A stretch of 64,000 bases of DNA from Streptomyces olivochromogenes (GCF_001514115.1 NZ_KQ948461.1:1-64000), one strand, 5' to 3'; counted from the first letter of the stretch, positions 9,075-18,030 are shown. A program made the numbers and translations. The notes: generated from the sequence alone by a model not told the origin.

Positions 9075-9178
9075 CGGGGAGCGCGGCGGTCGGCCCGGTG
9101 GGTGACTTAGCGGGAGCGGTACCTGAGACGGGAGCGGTCGCTGAGGTGGGAAGGGACCCTGGGACAGGAACGGTCGGC

Positions 9179-10021
9179 TCAGTAGCCTTCCGGCGAGGGG
9201 GCGTTCTGGGCGCGGTCGACGGGCAGGTGGGCCCCGGAGATACCGCTCGACCAGTCGGACAGCAGGAACGCCACCACCCGGGCGACCTCCTGCGGAGCGA
9301 CCGGCGCTCCGCCCGGAAGTTCCGTCGCCACGAATCCCGCGTACGCCTCGGGGTCCTCCCGGCGCATCCGGTCCCAGCGCCTGCCCGGGATGAGCATCGA
9401 CCCGGGGGAGACGGCGTTCACCCGGATTCCGTCCGGCCCCAGTTCACGGGCGAGCGACGCGGCCAACTGGATCTGGGCGGACTTGGCCACCCCGTACTGG
9501 ACGGGCGGCCCGGGCTTCCAGCCGGAGATCGACGAGATCACCACGACCGATCCGCCCCCGGCAGCCCGCAGATGCGGCACCGCCGCCCGGACCAGGCGCG
9601 CGGCATGGCCGACGTTCACTTCCCAGGTCGCCGCCCAGTCCTCGGCGTCCGTCTCCTCGAAGCGGCCGCCGCGAGAACCGCCCGCACAGGCCACCACCCC
9701 GTCGAGCCCGCCGAAACGATTCGCCATGGCCGCGACAAACTCCTCCAGACGCTCCGGCTCGGTGACGTCGAGCGCCTGGGTGAACAGCGGGGAGTCCAGC
9801 GATGCCGCCAGTGCCGCCAGGTCGCCAGCGCCGCGCGCGCAGGTCGCCACCCGGGCCCCTTCGGCGGCGAGCAGCCGCACGATCTGCTCGCCGAGACCCC
9901 GCGTTCCACCGGTGACCAGGACGCGCTTGCCGCGCACCCCCGACCACCCGGTGGGATCGCCTGGGCGCACCGGCGTCCGGCTCCCGCTCACGTTCCTCAC
10001 CTGATCGAACATACATCCCAT
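9179..10021 (-). CDS. Short-chain dehydrogenase/reductase
   Basis: This is an NAD(P)-dependent oxidoreductase of the classical SDR family. The cofactor loop TGGTRGLGE, the strand VVACAGG (in place of NNAG), the catalytic Ser in VVISSISG and the YGVAKSAQ Tyr/Lys pair are all present. The frame stays open to 10165, but that extension overlaps the divergent ATP-binding-protein gene and is not SDR-like. I therefore set the start at the ATG at 10021, with another at 10012. The substrate is unknown, and it is not close to the SDRs of the catabolic island. Confidence 0.85.
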   Translation of the reverse strand: MGCMFDQVRNVSGSRTPVRPGDPTGWSGVRGKRVLVTGGTRGLGEQIVRLLAAEGARVATCARGAGDLAALAASLDSPLFTQALDVTEPERLEEFVAAMANRFGGLDGVVACAGGSRGGRFEETDAEDWAATWEVNVGHAARLVRAAVPHLRAAGGGSVVVISSISGWKPGPPVQYGVAKSAQIQLAASLARELGPDGIRVNAVSPGSMLIPGRRWDRMRREDPEAYAGFVATELPGGAPVAPQEVARVVAFLLSDWSSGISGAHLPVDRAQNAPSPEGY

Positions 10022-10144
10022 GCCACTACGTGCCTGCAACCGGACAACCCCGATACCCCCTGGTCGGCGGGGGGTCGTGCCCTGTTGGCTGCACGGGCAG
10101 CCACCGAGCACATCCCCCACCCGCGCTGCAACGAAGGAGGACCG

Positions 10145-10627
10145 ATGACGGCATCCAGGGCTCATCGCCGCGGGCCGTCGCCCTCACCGCAGCACGACGC
10201 CGCCGTGCTGCCCAGGACGCACCCCAGCCTGGTACGGACCACGGTCCCCGCCCAGCCCTCGCGCGCGGCCGGCGTGCGGGACATGGTCGCCGAGCACCTC
10301 ACCCTTCTGCGCCTGCCCTCCGAGTGTCTCGACAACGCTGTCCTCGCCACGGACGAGTTGTTCGCCAACGCGGTCAGACACGGCAGTCCCGGCCCCCGCG
10401 ACACGATCACCGTCACTCTCGAACACGTCGGGCACGAGCTGCGTGTGACGGTCGCCGACCGTTCGTCCGCACTGCCGCGAGCGCGCGACACGGGCGGCGC
10501 CGAGGAGTCGGGACGCGGACTGGCCATCGTGGCCGCACTGTCCGAGGGCTGGGGCATCGCACCGGCCGACCCCGGCACCACGGGCAAGAAGGTGTGGTTC
10601 ACCCTGGCGCTCCGGGGCATGCCATGA
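10145..10627 (+). CDS. ATP-binding anti-sigma-type protein (HATPase_c_2)
   Basis: This is a 160-residue RsbW/SpoIIAB-like serine-kinase domain with all boxes intact: N box ATDELFANAVRHG, G1 VADRSSALP and G2 ESGRGLAIVAALSEGWG. Such proteins bind or phosphorylate anti-sigma partners in the cytoplasm. The ATG at 10145 has a near-perfect GAAGGAGG four bases upstream. Its stop overlaps the ATG of the next gene, so the two are co-translated. Unlike the gene at 2674, this copy should bind ATP. Confidence 0.88.
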   Translation: MTASRAHRRGPSPSPQHDAAVLPRTHPSLVRTTVPAQPSRAAGVRDMVAEHLTLLRLPSECLDNAVLATDELFANAVRHGSPGPRDTITVTLEHVGHELRVTVADRSSALPRARDTGGAEESGRGLAIVAALSEGWGIAPADPGTTGKKVWFTLALRGMP

Positions 10628-11271
10628 AGCGATTACCGGGGCATCGCACGGACGGCACGCCGACGGAGCGGGACGGCGCGCGGCCGGAGCCGGACCGTGC
10701 GGGGCCGGACCGTGCGGGGCCGGAGCCGGACGGAGCACCGGTGCAGCCGGGGCCCGCGTCCGCGGGGCTCCTCCCGGCATTCGCCGCCGCGCTCGCCCGG
10801 GAGCTCTCGCGCCGGGCCGACGAGGAGCGGCACCTGATGCGGCGGGCGCGGACGAACCCCACCCCACAGGTCCGGCGCGGTCTCGTCGAATGCCGCAGGA
10901 CCAATGCCGACGCCCTCGGGACGATCGTCCGCCGACACGGCTGGCCTGCCGCGGACCTGGTCGGCGCGCCCGCCTCGACCGCGGCTCTGATGATCCTGCT
11001 GCACGCTCCGGACCTCGACTTCCAGCTCCGCTGCCGCGACCTGATCGCCCAGGCCACCGCGGACGGCCGCTGCCCCGGCCCGCACCACGCCTACATCGCC
11101 GATCACTGCGCGGTCGAACTGGGCCAGCCCCAGTTCTACGGCACCCGGGTCGACCCCGCGACCTTCCGCCCGTATCCGATCCGGCGGCCCGAGACCCTCG
11201 AGGAGCGGCGCCGAGACGTCGGCCTCGGCCCCCTCGACGAGCAGATGCGGACGCTGCGCCGCGGCGCCTGA
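10624..11271 (+). CDS. DUF6624-like protein
   Basis: This 215-residue protein is probably soluble. After a disordered, repetitive N-terminal 40 residues (DRAGPDRAGPEPDGAP, from a 15-bp tandem duplication near 10690-10720), it carries a helical domain of the DUF6624 type. That domain runs through ALGTIVRRHGWPAADLVG to YGTRVDPATFRPYPI. Its function is unknown. It starts inside the stop codon of the ATP-binding-protein gene, so it is likely to be coupled to that regulator. Confidence 0.7.
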   Translation: MKRLPGHRTDGTPTERDGARPEPDRAGPDRAGPEPDGAPVQPGPASAGLLPAFAAALARELSRRADEERHLMRRARTNPTPQVRRGLVECRRTNADALGTIVRRHGWPAADLVGAPASTAALMILLHAPDLDFQLRCRDLIAQATADGRCPGPHHAYIADHCAVELGQPQFYGTRVDPATFRPYPIRRPETLEERRRDVGLGPLDEQMRTLRRGA

Positions 11272-11452
11272 GAACGTGATGTGCAGCACGCACGGAAATG
11301 TCCCCGCAATGGCAGGTACACGGGTTCTGGCTGGGCACGGCTTGATCGCCGATCAAGGAGGGCAAAAACGCTGGCCACGGTGCGTTCCGCCCATTTGACA
11401 CCCCGTTGAGGGCACAGATAGGAAACAGCTCTCTGAGGTGGAGAGGTGGACC

Positions 11453-11971
11453 GTGCACGAACCGAACGTGGTCGGGGACTGGCAGGAGTACGACGAGCAC
11501 GCCGGCCTGCGCGTCCGCGTCCATGGGGTGGAGCGGGCGGAGCCGCCGCGCGGACGCGACGACGCCGCCGAAGGGCTCACCTACTTCCGCTGCCGGGTGA
11601 CCGTCGAGAACCGTGGTGGCGAGCACTTCGGCATCCATCTCGAGGACGGCCAGATGGACATCCGGGTCGGCCCCGACGGCGAGAGCGCCTTCCTGGACTG
11701 GCGGAACTCCCAGTTCATCGAGGGCTACGACGTCTACCCCCTGCGCCGGGCCACCGCGGTCCTCTTCGCCGCGGGCCCCGACGCCTCCCTGCCCCGGGTG
11801 GACATCCAGATCCAGCTGAAGGTCGACGACGAGTGGACCGACCGGTACCTGTGGGTCGGCGGCATCGACCTCTACGAGGGTTCGGCCGACGCCGCCGCCC
11901 GCTCCGACTTGGCGAGGGACAGCCTCGCCTGTCAGGTGAGCAACTTCCTGCGGGGGGAAGCGGGATCGTGA
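11453..11971 (+). CDS. Conserved hypothetical protein
   Basis: I do not recognise a named family. The 172-residue product is acidic, without signal peptide or membrane segments, and predicted mostly beta (alternating hydrophobic strands such as YFRCRVTVENRGGEHFGIHL). I chose the GTG at 11453 because GGAGAGG sits six bases upstream; GTG 11438 is in frame too. It stands alone between the DUF6624 gene and the convergent MFS gene. Confidence 0.55.
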   Translation: MHEPNVVGDWQEYDEHAGLRVRVHGVERAEPPRGRDDAAEGLTYFRCRVTVENRGGEHFGIHLEDGQMDIRVGPDGESAFLDWRNSQFIEGYDVYPLRRATAVLFAAGPDASLPRVDIQIQLKVDDEWTDRYLWVGGIDLYEGSADAAARSDLARDSLACQVSNFLRGEAGS

Positions 11972-11991
11972 CCCGCTCCCCGGGGCACTGA

Positions 11992-13206
11992 TCAGGCCGT
12001 ACGGCGTTCCGTCGTCCAGTGGAGCAGGCCCAGCACCGGCAGGGCGGCGCCCAGGACGGTGACCGCGGTCCAGCCGGCCGCGTGGTAGGCGATCGAGCCG
12101 AGCTGGGAGCCGAGCGCGCCGCCGACGAAGAAGATCGCGATGAACGCGCTGTTGAGGCGGGCGCGGGCGTTCGGGTCGAGCTGGTAGATGGTGTGCTGAC
12201 CGAGGATCAGGGTGGACTGCACGGCCGTGTCGATCAGGATCGCGGCCAGGGCGATCAGCGTGATGTGGGACTGACCGAAGCCCGCGAGCGCGAAGGCCAG
12301 GGCCGCGACGGCGAAGGCGATCCCGGTCATGGGACGGACGAGCCCGCGGTCGGCCCAGTGACCGGCGAACGGGGCGACGGCCGCACCGGCCGCGCCGACG
12401 AGCGCGAAGAGGCCGACACCGATGGGGGAGTAGTGGAAGTGGGGGCCGGTCAGTACGTACGACACGGTGGTCCAGAACGCGCTGAACGCACCGAACATCG
12501 CCGCCTGGTAGAGCCCCCGACGCAGCAACACCGGGTGGCGGCGCACCAGGTGGAGCGTGGAGCGCAGGACATGGACGTACGGCATGGTCGTGGTCGGCGC
12601 GTGCTGCGGCAGGGCCGCGCGCAGGGCCAGGGCCAGCAGGGCCATCAGGACGGCGGAGCCGAGATACACCACCCGCCAGCCCGCCACGTCGGAGACCAGG
12701 CTGCTGAGGGTGCGGGAGAGCAGGATGCCGGTGAGCAGGCCGCTCATCACCCGTCCGACGATCCGGCCACGGGCGTGGTCGGGGGCGAGGCTCGCCGCGA
12801 AGGGGATCAGTATCTGGGCGACGACCGAGGTGCCTCCGCTGATCAGGGAGGCGATCAGCAGCATGGGGAAGTTGGTGGCGAGACCCGCGGCGACCAGGGC
12901 GAGCGTGGTGACCGTCAGGAGCACGCTGATCAGTCCGCGCTTCTCCAGCCGGTCGCCGAGCGGGACGAGGAACAGCATGCCCAGGACATAGCCGATCTGG
13001 GTGAGGGTGATGAGTCCGCCGGCGGCCGCCGTGCCGACGTGGAACACGTCGCGCAGCGAGGACAGCAGGGGCTGGGCGTAGTACAGGTTGGCGACCGTCA
13101 TGCCGGAGGCGACGGCGAAGAGGGCGACCAGCCAGCCCGGCACGCCGTGCGCCGCCTGCGCGGTGGCGGTCTGGCCCGGTGACTTGAGGACGGGGGACTT
13201 GGACAC
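11992..13206 (-). CDS. MFS transporter
   Basis: This 404-residue inner-membrane transporter has about twelve hydrophobic segments. The MFS loop signature between helices 2 and 3 is recognisable as VPLGDRLEKRG, and its counterpart in the second half is AGHWADRGLVRP. It resembles drug/solute efflux proteins. I placed the start at GTG 13206 (GAGAAGG upstream) because the longer frame to 13356 adds a basic, non-membrane leader. A LysR gene lies just upstream on the same strand, and a matching LysR-type site lies between them, which suggests control by that regulator. Confidence 0.85.
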   Translation of the reverse strand: MSKSPVLKSPGQTATAQAAHGVPGWLVALFAVASGMTVANLYYAQPLLSSLRDVFHVGTAAAGGLITLTQIGYVLGMLFLVPLGDRLEKRGLISVLLTVTTLALVAAGLATNFPMLLIASLISGGTSVVAQILIPFAASLAPDHARGRIVGRVMSGLLTGILLSRTLSSLVSDVAGWRVVYLGSAVLMALLALALRAALPQHAPTTTMPYVHVLRSTLHLVRRHPVLLRRGLYQAAMFGAFSAFWTTVSYVLTGPHFHYSPIGVGLFALVGAAGAAVAPFAGHWADRGLVRPMTGIAFAVAALAFALAGFGQSHITLIALAAILIDTAVQSTLILGQHTIYQLDPNARARLNSAFIAIFFVGGALGSQLGSIAYHAAGWTAVTVLGAALPVLGLLHWTTERRTA

Positions 13207-13354
13207 GGGCACCTTCTCGGGAAGGGAACCGGTGGAGCGGTTCGGGAAACGCTGGGTGGTGGTCGAACGGCCTCGTTGCCGCTCGCACGGTTTCCTCAGC
13301 GCCCGCGGAGCCTTGGTGCTTCCCCTGCCGTGGCGATGATTTCGAATGTCAGTC

Positions 13355-13369
13355 ATCTCCGAACGAGAT
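13355..13369. promoter_or_regulatory. LysR-type operator candidate (ATC-N9-GAT) upstream of MFS gene
   Basis: CATCTC-CGAAC-GAGATG is a perfect 6-bp inverted repeat and fits the LysR ATC-N9-GAT pattern. It lies about 150 bases upstream of the MFS start and just past the LysR stop. A second copy of the same motif occurs at the LysR gene's own promoter. Confidence 0.5.
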
Positions 13370-13390
13370 GAACTGAAGAGAGGGGGCCCG

Positions 13391-14260
13391 TCAGGCCATG
13401 TGCCGCAGCAGTGCCGCGACCGCCGGGGGCGCCTCCCCGCGCGGCTGGACCACCATGACCTTCCAGCTCGGCGCGTGCCGGTCGAACCGGTGCTTGTCCA
13501 GGTCGGGGAAGCGGTCGGCGATCGAGATGGGCATGACGCAGACCCCCAGGTCGGCGCGGACGAGTTCGGACGCCGCGACGATGTCGTTCACCTCGAAGGT
13601 CGACTCGCGCTCGACGGCGGCGGCACGGAACGCCCGGTCGACGGCGAGGCGGATCGCCCAGCCGGGCGTGAAGTCCACCAGCGGCAGCCGGGCCGCTTCG
13701 GCGAGCGTGACCCCTCCACCGGGCCCCGCCCCGGCCAGTACCCGGCCCGGCGCGGACACCAGCACCATCTCCTCCCGGGCGAGCAGCCGGGTCACAAGAC
13801 CACGCTGCTGCTGACGGTCGAGGGCGACCACCGCCAGATCCACCGTGCCCTCGCGCAACGCCTGGCGGATGTCGGTCACGGCCGCCTGCCGCAGCCGCAC
13901 CACCACTCCCGGATGCTCCGCGCGCAGCGCGGCCAGCGGGCGGTGCAGGTCGGCCCACACCCCCTGCATCGTGCCGACCGTCACCCGTCCGCGCAGCTGT
14001 CCCCGCGCGGCGTCGACCGCCGACCGCGCCTGTTCGGCGGCCCGCAACGTCGCCCGCGCGGCCGGTAGGAACGCCTCGCCCGCCGGGGTCAGCGACACCC
14101 GGTGCGTGGTGCGGTCGAACAGCGGGGTCCCGAGCTCCCGCTCCAGTGCGCGCACGGTGCTCGACACGGCTGACTGCACCACGTGCAGTCGCTGCGCCGC
14201 GGCGGTGAACCCGCCCTCCTCGGCCACCGCGACGACGACCTCCATCTGCCGCAGATCCAT
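13391..14260 (-). CDS. LysR-family transcriptional regulator
   Basis: This is a 289-residue LTTR. The winged HTH occupies residues 1-60 (MDLRQMEVVVAVAEEGGFTA, then RLHVVQSAVSSTVRALEREL), followed by a periplasmic-binding-like effector domain. I chose ATG 14260 because GGGAGAGG precedes it and family members begin with this Met; the frame is open to 14320. Its probable targets are its own gene and the MFS gene, judged from paired operator motifs. The effector is unknown. Confidence 0.9.
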   Translation of the reverse strand: MDLRQMEVVVAVAEEGGFTAAAQRLHVVQSAVSSTVRALERELGTPLFDRTTHRVSLTPAGEAFLPAARATLRAAEQARSAVDAARGQLRGRVTVGTMQGVWADLHRPLAALRAEHPGVVVRLRQAAVTDIRQALREGTVDLAVVALDRQQQRGLVTRLLAREEMVLVSAPGRVLAGAGPGGGVTLAEAARLPLVDFTPGWAIRLAVDRAFRAAAVERESTFEVNDIVAASELVRADLGVCVMPISIADRFPDLDKHRFDRHAPSWKVMVVQPRGEAPPAVAALLRHMA

Positions 14261-14281
14261 GTCCTCTCCCGATGCCCCGGT

Positions 14282-14300
14282 CCATCTCTCCCAGAGATGG
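14282..14300. promoter_or_regulatory. LysR-type operator candidate at the LysR promoter
   Basis: CCATCTCT-CCC-AGAGATGG has perfect 8-bp arms and contains ATC-N9-GAT, the same arrangement as at 13355. It is 22 bases upstream of the LysR start, as expected for autoregulation. Confidence 0.55.
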
Positions 14301-14357
14301 TGGTCCTCCTGGGTTATCACAGAACGGGGCGGGGCGGCCTCCCGGCGTGGTGTGGGG

Positions 14358-15038
14358 TCAGGGGGTGGGGGGTGTGGGGGTGACGAGGCCTGTCTGGTAG
14401 GCGATGACGACGAGTTGGGCGCGGTCGCGGGCGCCGAGTTTGGTCATGGCGCGGTGGATGTGGGTGCGGACGGTGAGGGGGCTGACGGTGAGTTGGTCGG
14501 CGATTTCGTTGTTGGAGTGGCCTTCGGCGGCGAGGGCCATGACTTCGCGTTCGCGGGCGGTGAGGGTGGTGAGGGCTTCGGGGGGTGCGAGGGGGGCGTT
14601 GGGGGTGGGGGTGGTGAGGAAGCGGGTGATGAGGGTGCGGGTGGCTTGCGGGGAGAGGAGGGTGTCGCCCGCGGCGACGGTGCGGATGGCGTCGAGGAGT
14701 GCGTCGGCGCCGACGTCTTTGCCGAGGAAGCCGCTGGCTCCGGCGCGGAGGGCCTGGGCGACGTATTCGTCGATTTCGAAGGTGGTGAGGATGAGGACGC
14801 GGGTGGTGTCGAGGTGGGGGTCGGCGCAGATGGCGGCGGTGGCGGCGAGGCCGTCGGTGTGGGGCATGCGGATGTCCATGAGGACGACGTCGGGTTGGTG
14901 GATGCGGGCGAGGTCGACGGCTTCTTTGCCGTTGGTGGCTTCGTCGACGACTTCGAGGTCGGGGCAGGAGTCGATCAGGATCCGGAAGGTCGCCCGGAGC
15001 AGGGCCTGGTCGTCGGCGAGCAGCACGCTGATGGTCAT
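14358..15038 (-). CDS. NarL/FixJ-family response regulator
   Basis: This 226-residue DNA-binding response regulator has a receiver at residues 1-120, with acidic pair D9/D10, phospho-acceptor D55 in VVLMDIRMP and Lys near 105. A LuxR-type HTH follows at about 155-215 (LTAREREVMALAAEGHSNNE). It is the partner of the histidine kinase just upstream, whose stop codon overlaps this start. The linker is rich in Thr/Pro (TTPTPNAPLAPPEALTT), so the plus strand of this gene is strikingly G-rich. The signal and targets are unknown. Confidence 0.93.
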   Translation of the reverse strand: MTISVLLADDQALLRATFRILIDSCPDLEVVDEATNGKEAVDLARIHQPDVVLMDIRMPHTDGLAATAAICADPHLDTTRVLILTTFEIDEYVAQALRAGASGFLGKDVGADALLDAIRTVAAGDTLLSPQATRTLITRFLTTPTPNAPLAPPEALTTLTAREREVMALAAEGHSNNEIADQLTVSPLTVRTHIHRAMTKLGARDRAQLVVIAYQTGLVTPTPPTP

Positions 15039-16249
15039 GGGGTGCGGTCCTCTTCCGGGGCGGGGGTGTACAGCGGCAGATCCGTGGAGACCTCGAAGCC
15101 GCCCTCGGCCCGGTGATCGGCCCTGAGCCGGCCGCCCACGGACAGGGCGCGCTCACGCATGCCGATGAGACCGAAACCGTGGCCCGGGGCCGGAGCGGCG
15201 GTCACCGTGGTCGCTCCCTCGTCGGTGACCGTGATGGTCAGCCGGTTGTGGGCGTAGACGAGCCGTACGTGTGCGGTGTCCGAGGCGGCGTGTTTGGTGA
15301 CGTTGGTGAGCGCCTCCTGAATGATGCGGAAGGCGGTCAGGTCCACTCCTGGTGACAGTGGGCGCGCCGCGCCCTCGGTGGTGACGTCGACCTTGAGCCC
15401 GGCGGTCGCGAAAGCGGCCGTGAGTTCCGAGAGCTGGTCCAGGCCCGGGGAGGGTTCCAGCGGCGCGTCGGGGTCGTTGGTCTGGCGCAGCAGTCCGACG
15501 GTGGCCTTGAGTTCGCGCAGCGCCGATGCGGTGGTGCCGGCGAGGTCGTCGAGGATGTTCTGCACCTGCTGGGGATGGGTGCGCTGGAGATGGGCGGCGG
15601 TCCCGGCCTGCGCGTTGGCCAGCGCGAGATGGTGGGCGACGACGTCGTGCAGTTCACGGGCGATGCGCATGCGCTCCTCGGCCACCCGGTGCCGCGCCTC
15701 CTCCTCACGGGTGCGCTCGGCGATCTCCGCGCGAGCGTGCACGGCTTCCAGGTAGTCGGCCCGCAGCCGGGTCGCCGTGCCCCAGGTGACGGGCACCAGC
15801 ACCCAGAAGATGGGGCCGACCGTCGCGAGGACGAGGGATAGCGGATGGTGATGGGAGTCGACGAGCAGCGCGGTGGTGACCAGCAGCGCGGCGGTGCCGA
15901 TCAGGCCGATGCGCGCGGTCCTGCGGTCGGTGTGGACGGCCAGCCAGTACAGCGCGGCCATGAGCGGTGCCAGCAGCAGGGGAGTGATCAGATAGCCCAG
16001 GGCGTTGGCGGCGTTGGCGGCGGCCGCGGTCACCGCTACCACCGTGAGCGGATACCTGCGGTGCCACATCAGGGCCAGGGCACCGATGCCGCCCAGGAGA
16101 ATGCCGGGCCACGGGGCGAGGTGCGCGCCGGTGGGTCCCTCGCTGGTCCAGGTGCTGCCGAGCGCGGCGGCGGCGAACAGCAGCAGAACGACCGTCACCC
16201 GCAGGACGCGGGGATGGTCCTTGGCGAACCGCTGCCAGCTGGTGTTCAT
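15035..16249 (-). CDS. Sensor histidine kinase, HisKA_3 (NarL-partner) family
   Basis: This membrane sensor has 404 residues. Four to six transmembrane segments lie in residues 15-160, with almost no extracellular domain, so it probably senses an intramembrane or envelope cue. The HisKA_3 dimerisation motif RIARELHDVVAHHLAL places the phospho-His at about residue 201. A HATPase domain with the N-box FRIIQEALTNVTKHA and G box GHGFGLIGMRERA follows. The gene overlaps the response-regulator gene by four bases. Confidence 0.93.
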   Translation of the reverse strand: MNTSWQRFAKDHPRVLRVTVVLLLFAAAALGSTWTSEGPTGAHLAPWPGILLGGIGALALMWHRRYPLTVVAVTAAAANAANALGYLITPLLLAPLMAALYWLAVHTDRRTARIGLIGTAALLVTTALLVDSHHHPLSLVLATVGPIFWVLVPVTWGTATRLRADYLEAVHARAEIAERTREEEARHRVAEERMRIARELHDVVAHHLALANAQAGTAAHLQRTHPQQVQNILDDLAGTTASALRELKATVGLLRQTNDPDAPLEPSPGLDQLSELTAAFATAGLKVDVTTEGAARPLSPGVDLTAFRIIQEALTNVTKHAASDTAHVRLVYAHNRLTITVTDEGATTVTAAPAPGHGFGLIGMRERALSVGGRLRADHRAEGGFEVSTDLPLYTPAPEEDRTP

Positions 16250-16397
16250 CGGGAGGGTTTCCTGTCGGGTGCTGTGACCATGGTGTACCTGTTCAGCCTC
16301 CCTGAGCAGGGGCGCCCCGTCGTCATGTGTCGGCCGACTCTCCCGGCTACTGAGAACGCAGTACTGGACGACCGGTATGTCCTACCTGAGCATGACG

Positions 16398-16427
16398 AGC
16401 GGCCAGGCGTGCACGTCTGGCCGCTCG
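16398..16427. terminator. Perfect 10-bp hairpin downstream of TetR gene
   Basis: GAGCGGCCAG pairs with CTGGCCGCTC across a ten-base loop that itself nearly continues the palindrome. It lies about 70 bases past the TetR stop (minus strand) and upstream of the kinase operon. I see no U-tract. Confidence 0.5.
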
Positions 16428-16430
16428 CGG

Positions 16431-16497
16431 GGGACACCGGTGCCTAACGGGGACACCGGTGCCGAACGCGGGCGTCGGTGCCGAACGGGGGCGTCGG
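16431..16497. repeat. Imperfect tandem repeat, about 18 bp x 3.7
   Basis: Variants of GGGGACACCGGTGCCGAAC follow one another directly between the hairpin at 16398 and the TetR stop codon; the last copies read GGGCGTCGGTGCCGAAC. The repeat is non-coding. Confidence 0.6.
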
Positions 16498-16498
16498 T

Positions 16499-17098
16499 CT
16501 AGTCGTCGGTCACCAGGATGAGGTCGAGGAAACGGTTCAGCGGTTCGATGATGTCGAGGTGCTGGTTGAGCAGCCACTGCGCCTGCAGGCCGTTGAGTAC
16601 CGCCTGGAAAAGGGTCGCCGCACTGTCCGGACCGAGGCCCTCCCGCAGCTTCCCCTGCGCCTCCAGCTCCCTCAGGCGTCGCGTGACATGGGTGCGGCTG
16701 CGCTCGTACCGCTCGACGAAGTAGCCGTGCGCGGGGTGCTCCGGCCGCGAGGCGGCCGCCGCCAGCTCCAGCCACAGACGCATCAGCTCGGGGGTCTTCT
16801 GGTGGCGCGCCAGCAGAGTGCCGAGGTAGGGCGCGAGCGCTTCCAGGCTGTCGACCTCGGCCACGCCCTCCTCCCACTCCTCGGTGTCGCGCTGGGCGAG
16901 TACCTCGGCGAGCAGTTCGTCCTTGCTGCGGAAGTGGTGCAGGAGACCGGCGTGGGTGATGCCGGCCCGCTCGGCGATGTCGCGGAGCGAGGCCCTGGCG
17001 TATCCGCGCTCGGCGAAGCTGTCGCGCGCCGCGCGCACGATCTCCGCTCGCCGGGCCGGTGTCTTCGCGTACGGGCCACGTGACTTCCCCTGATCCAC
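16499..17098 (-). CDS. TetR-family regulator
   Basis: This 199-residue repressor-type protein has an N-terminal HTH at about residues 15-62 (RAEIVRAARDSFAERGYARA, then ITHAGLLHHFRSKDELL) and a helical ligand/dimerisation domain (QAVLNGLQAQWLLNQHLDII). The start is a GTG at 17098. A palindromic AGCGCT-N5-AGCGCT element 12 bases upstream is its likely operator. It does not match the GAGAAT palindrome of the catabolic island. Confidence 0.9.
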   Translation of the reverse strand: MDQGKSRGPYAKTPARRAEIVRAARDSFAERGYARASLRDIAERAGITHAGLLHHFRSKDELLAEVLAQRDTEEWEEGVAEVDSLEALAPYLGTLLARHQKTPELMRLWLELAAAASRPEHPAHGYFVERYERSRTHVTRRLRELEAQGKLREGLGPDSAATLFQAVLNGLQAQWLLNQHLDIIEPLNRFLDLILVTDD

Positions 17099-17109
17099 CC
17101 GCGCATCGT

Positions 17110-17126
17110 AGCGCTGTGTGAGCGCT
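17110..17126. promoter_or_regulatory. Operator candidate upstream of TetR gene
   Basis: Two AGCGCT hexamers, each self-palindromic, are separated by GTGTG, forming a 17-bp symmetric element 12 bases upstream of the TetR start. This fits autoregulation. Confidence 0.45.
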
Positions 17127-17302
17127 TGCTATGCGGACGGCATCCGCCCGGTCCGCGCGGCAAGGCTTCGGTCACGAACGCCGGACGCGCGTCTTCGGCG
17201 CTCGCTTCGGCGCCTGCTTCGGCGTCGGTGTCGGCGCCGGCCGACATGTGGTCCATGATCCCGGCGTTGTTCACCGGGGCGGTGGGCAAGCGCATTGGAA
17301 CT

Positions 17303-17321
17303 TACTTGAGTCAGGCAAGTA
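17303..17321. promoter_or_regulatory. MarR-type operator candidate
   Basis: TACTTG and CAAGTA are perfect 6-bp arms with a 7-base spacer. The element ends 16 bases before the MarR ATG, where a MarR protein would block its own promoter. Confidence 0.55.
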
Positions 17322-17337
17322 GTGGTACCTTGAGGAT

Positions 17338-17916
17338 ATGCCAGCACCGGTGCCGCAAGCGCGCGCCTCGTCCGATGTGATCGGGATCGAGCGAGCCCTC
17401 AATCGCGTCTCCTACCTGAACAGCCGGGTCCGGCAGCACGATCGCCTGATGGCCATGGCCGGACTGCGGATGGACCGTGCCGCGGTGGCGCTGCTGCGGC
17501 AGATGGCCGACTCCGATCCCCTGCGTCCCGGTGAGCTGGCGGCCCGGTTGGAGGTGGAGGCGTCCCACATCACCCGGCAGGTGCGGAAACTGCACAAGGC
17601 GGGCTATGTGAGCCGCTCGCCGGACCCCGACGACCGGCGGGCCCAGCGCATCGAGCTGACCCCGGCGGGCCGGGACGCGATCGACCGGATCCGTGCGACG
17701 AGCTCGCGGGGCATGCAGACGGCGTTGGCGGAGTGGACACCGGCGGAGCTGCAGCGCCTTGCGACGCTGTTCCACGGGATGGTCGACGACTTCCTCACGC
17801 ATGCCACCGAGGACGAGGAGGGCGATGGCCGGGCCGGGGTGGTCGAGCCCTGGGGCCGTGTGGGCGAGGTTCGGGATGGGGTGGCCGGGGGTGGAGGGGC
17901 GACGTGGTCGGAGTGA
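17338..17916 (+). CDS. MarR-family transcriptional regulator
   Basis: This 192-residue winged-HTH protein has the wing motif DPDDRRAQRIELTPAGRDAI and a recognition helix in ELAARLEVEASHITRQVRKL, both classic MarR. The C-terminal 35 residues are low-complexity (Glu/Gly/Arg-rich) and atypical. The ATG at 17338 has GAGG only two bases away, so the transcript may be nearly leaderless. The ligand and targets other than itself are unknown. Confidence 0.88.
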   Translation: MPAPVPQARASSDVIGIERALNRVSYLNSRVRQHDRLMAMAGLRMDRAAVALLRQMADSDPLRPGELAARLEVEASHITRQVRKLHKAGYVSRSPDPDDRRAQRIELTPAGRDAIDRIRATSSRGMQTALAEWTPAELQRLATLFHGMVDDFLTHATEDEEGDGRAGVVEPWGRVGEVRDGVAGGGGATWSE

Positions 17917-18030
17917 TGGTGCGGAGGTATCGCCTTTAGGGGCGCCTGGTCGTCCGTCCGCGCGCCCCGGCCGGTATGTCGGCGGCCGACATTCGGGCGT
18001 TCTGACGCCCCGACCGGCGAGGTCGACCGT

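Noticed and set aside
10184..13288. 1034-codon open frame on the minus strand
   Set aside because: It spans several well-supported genes in other frames, has Arg/Gly/Pro-rich shadow composition and no domain. It is a GC-bias artefact.
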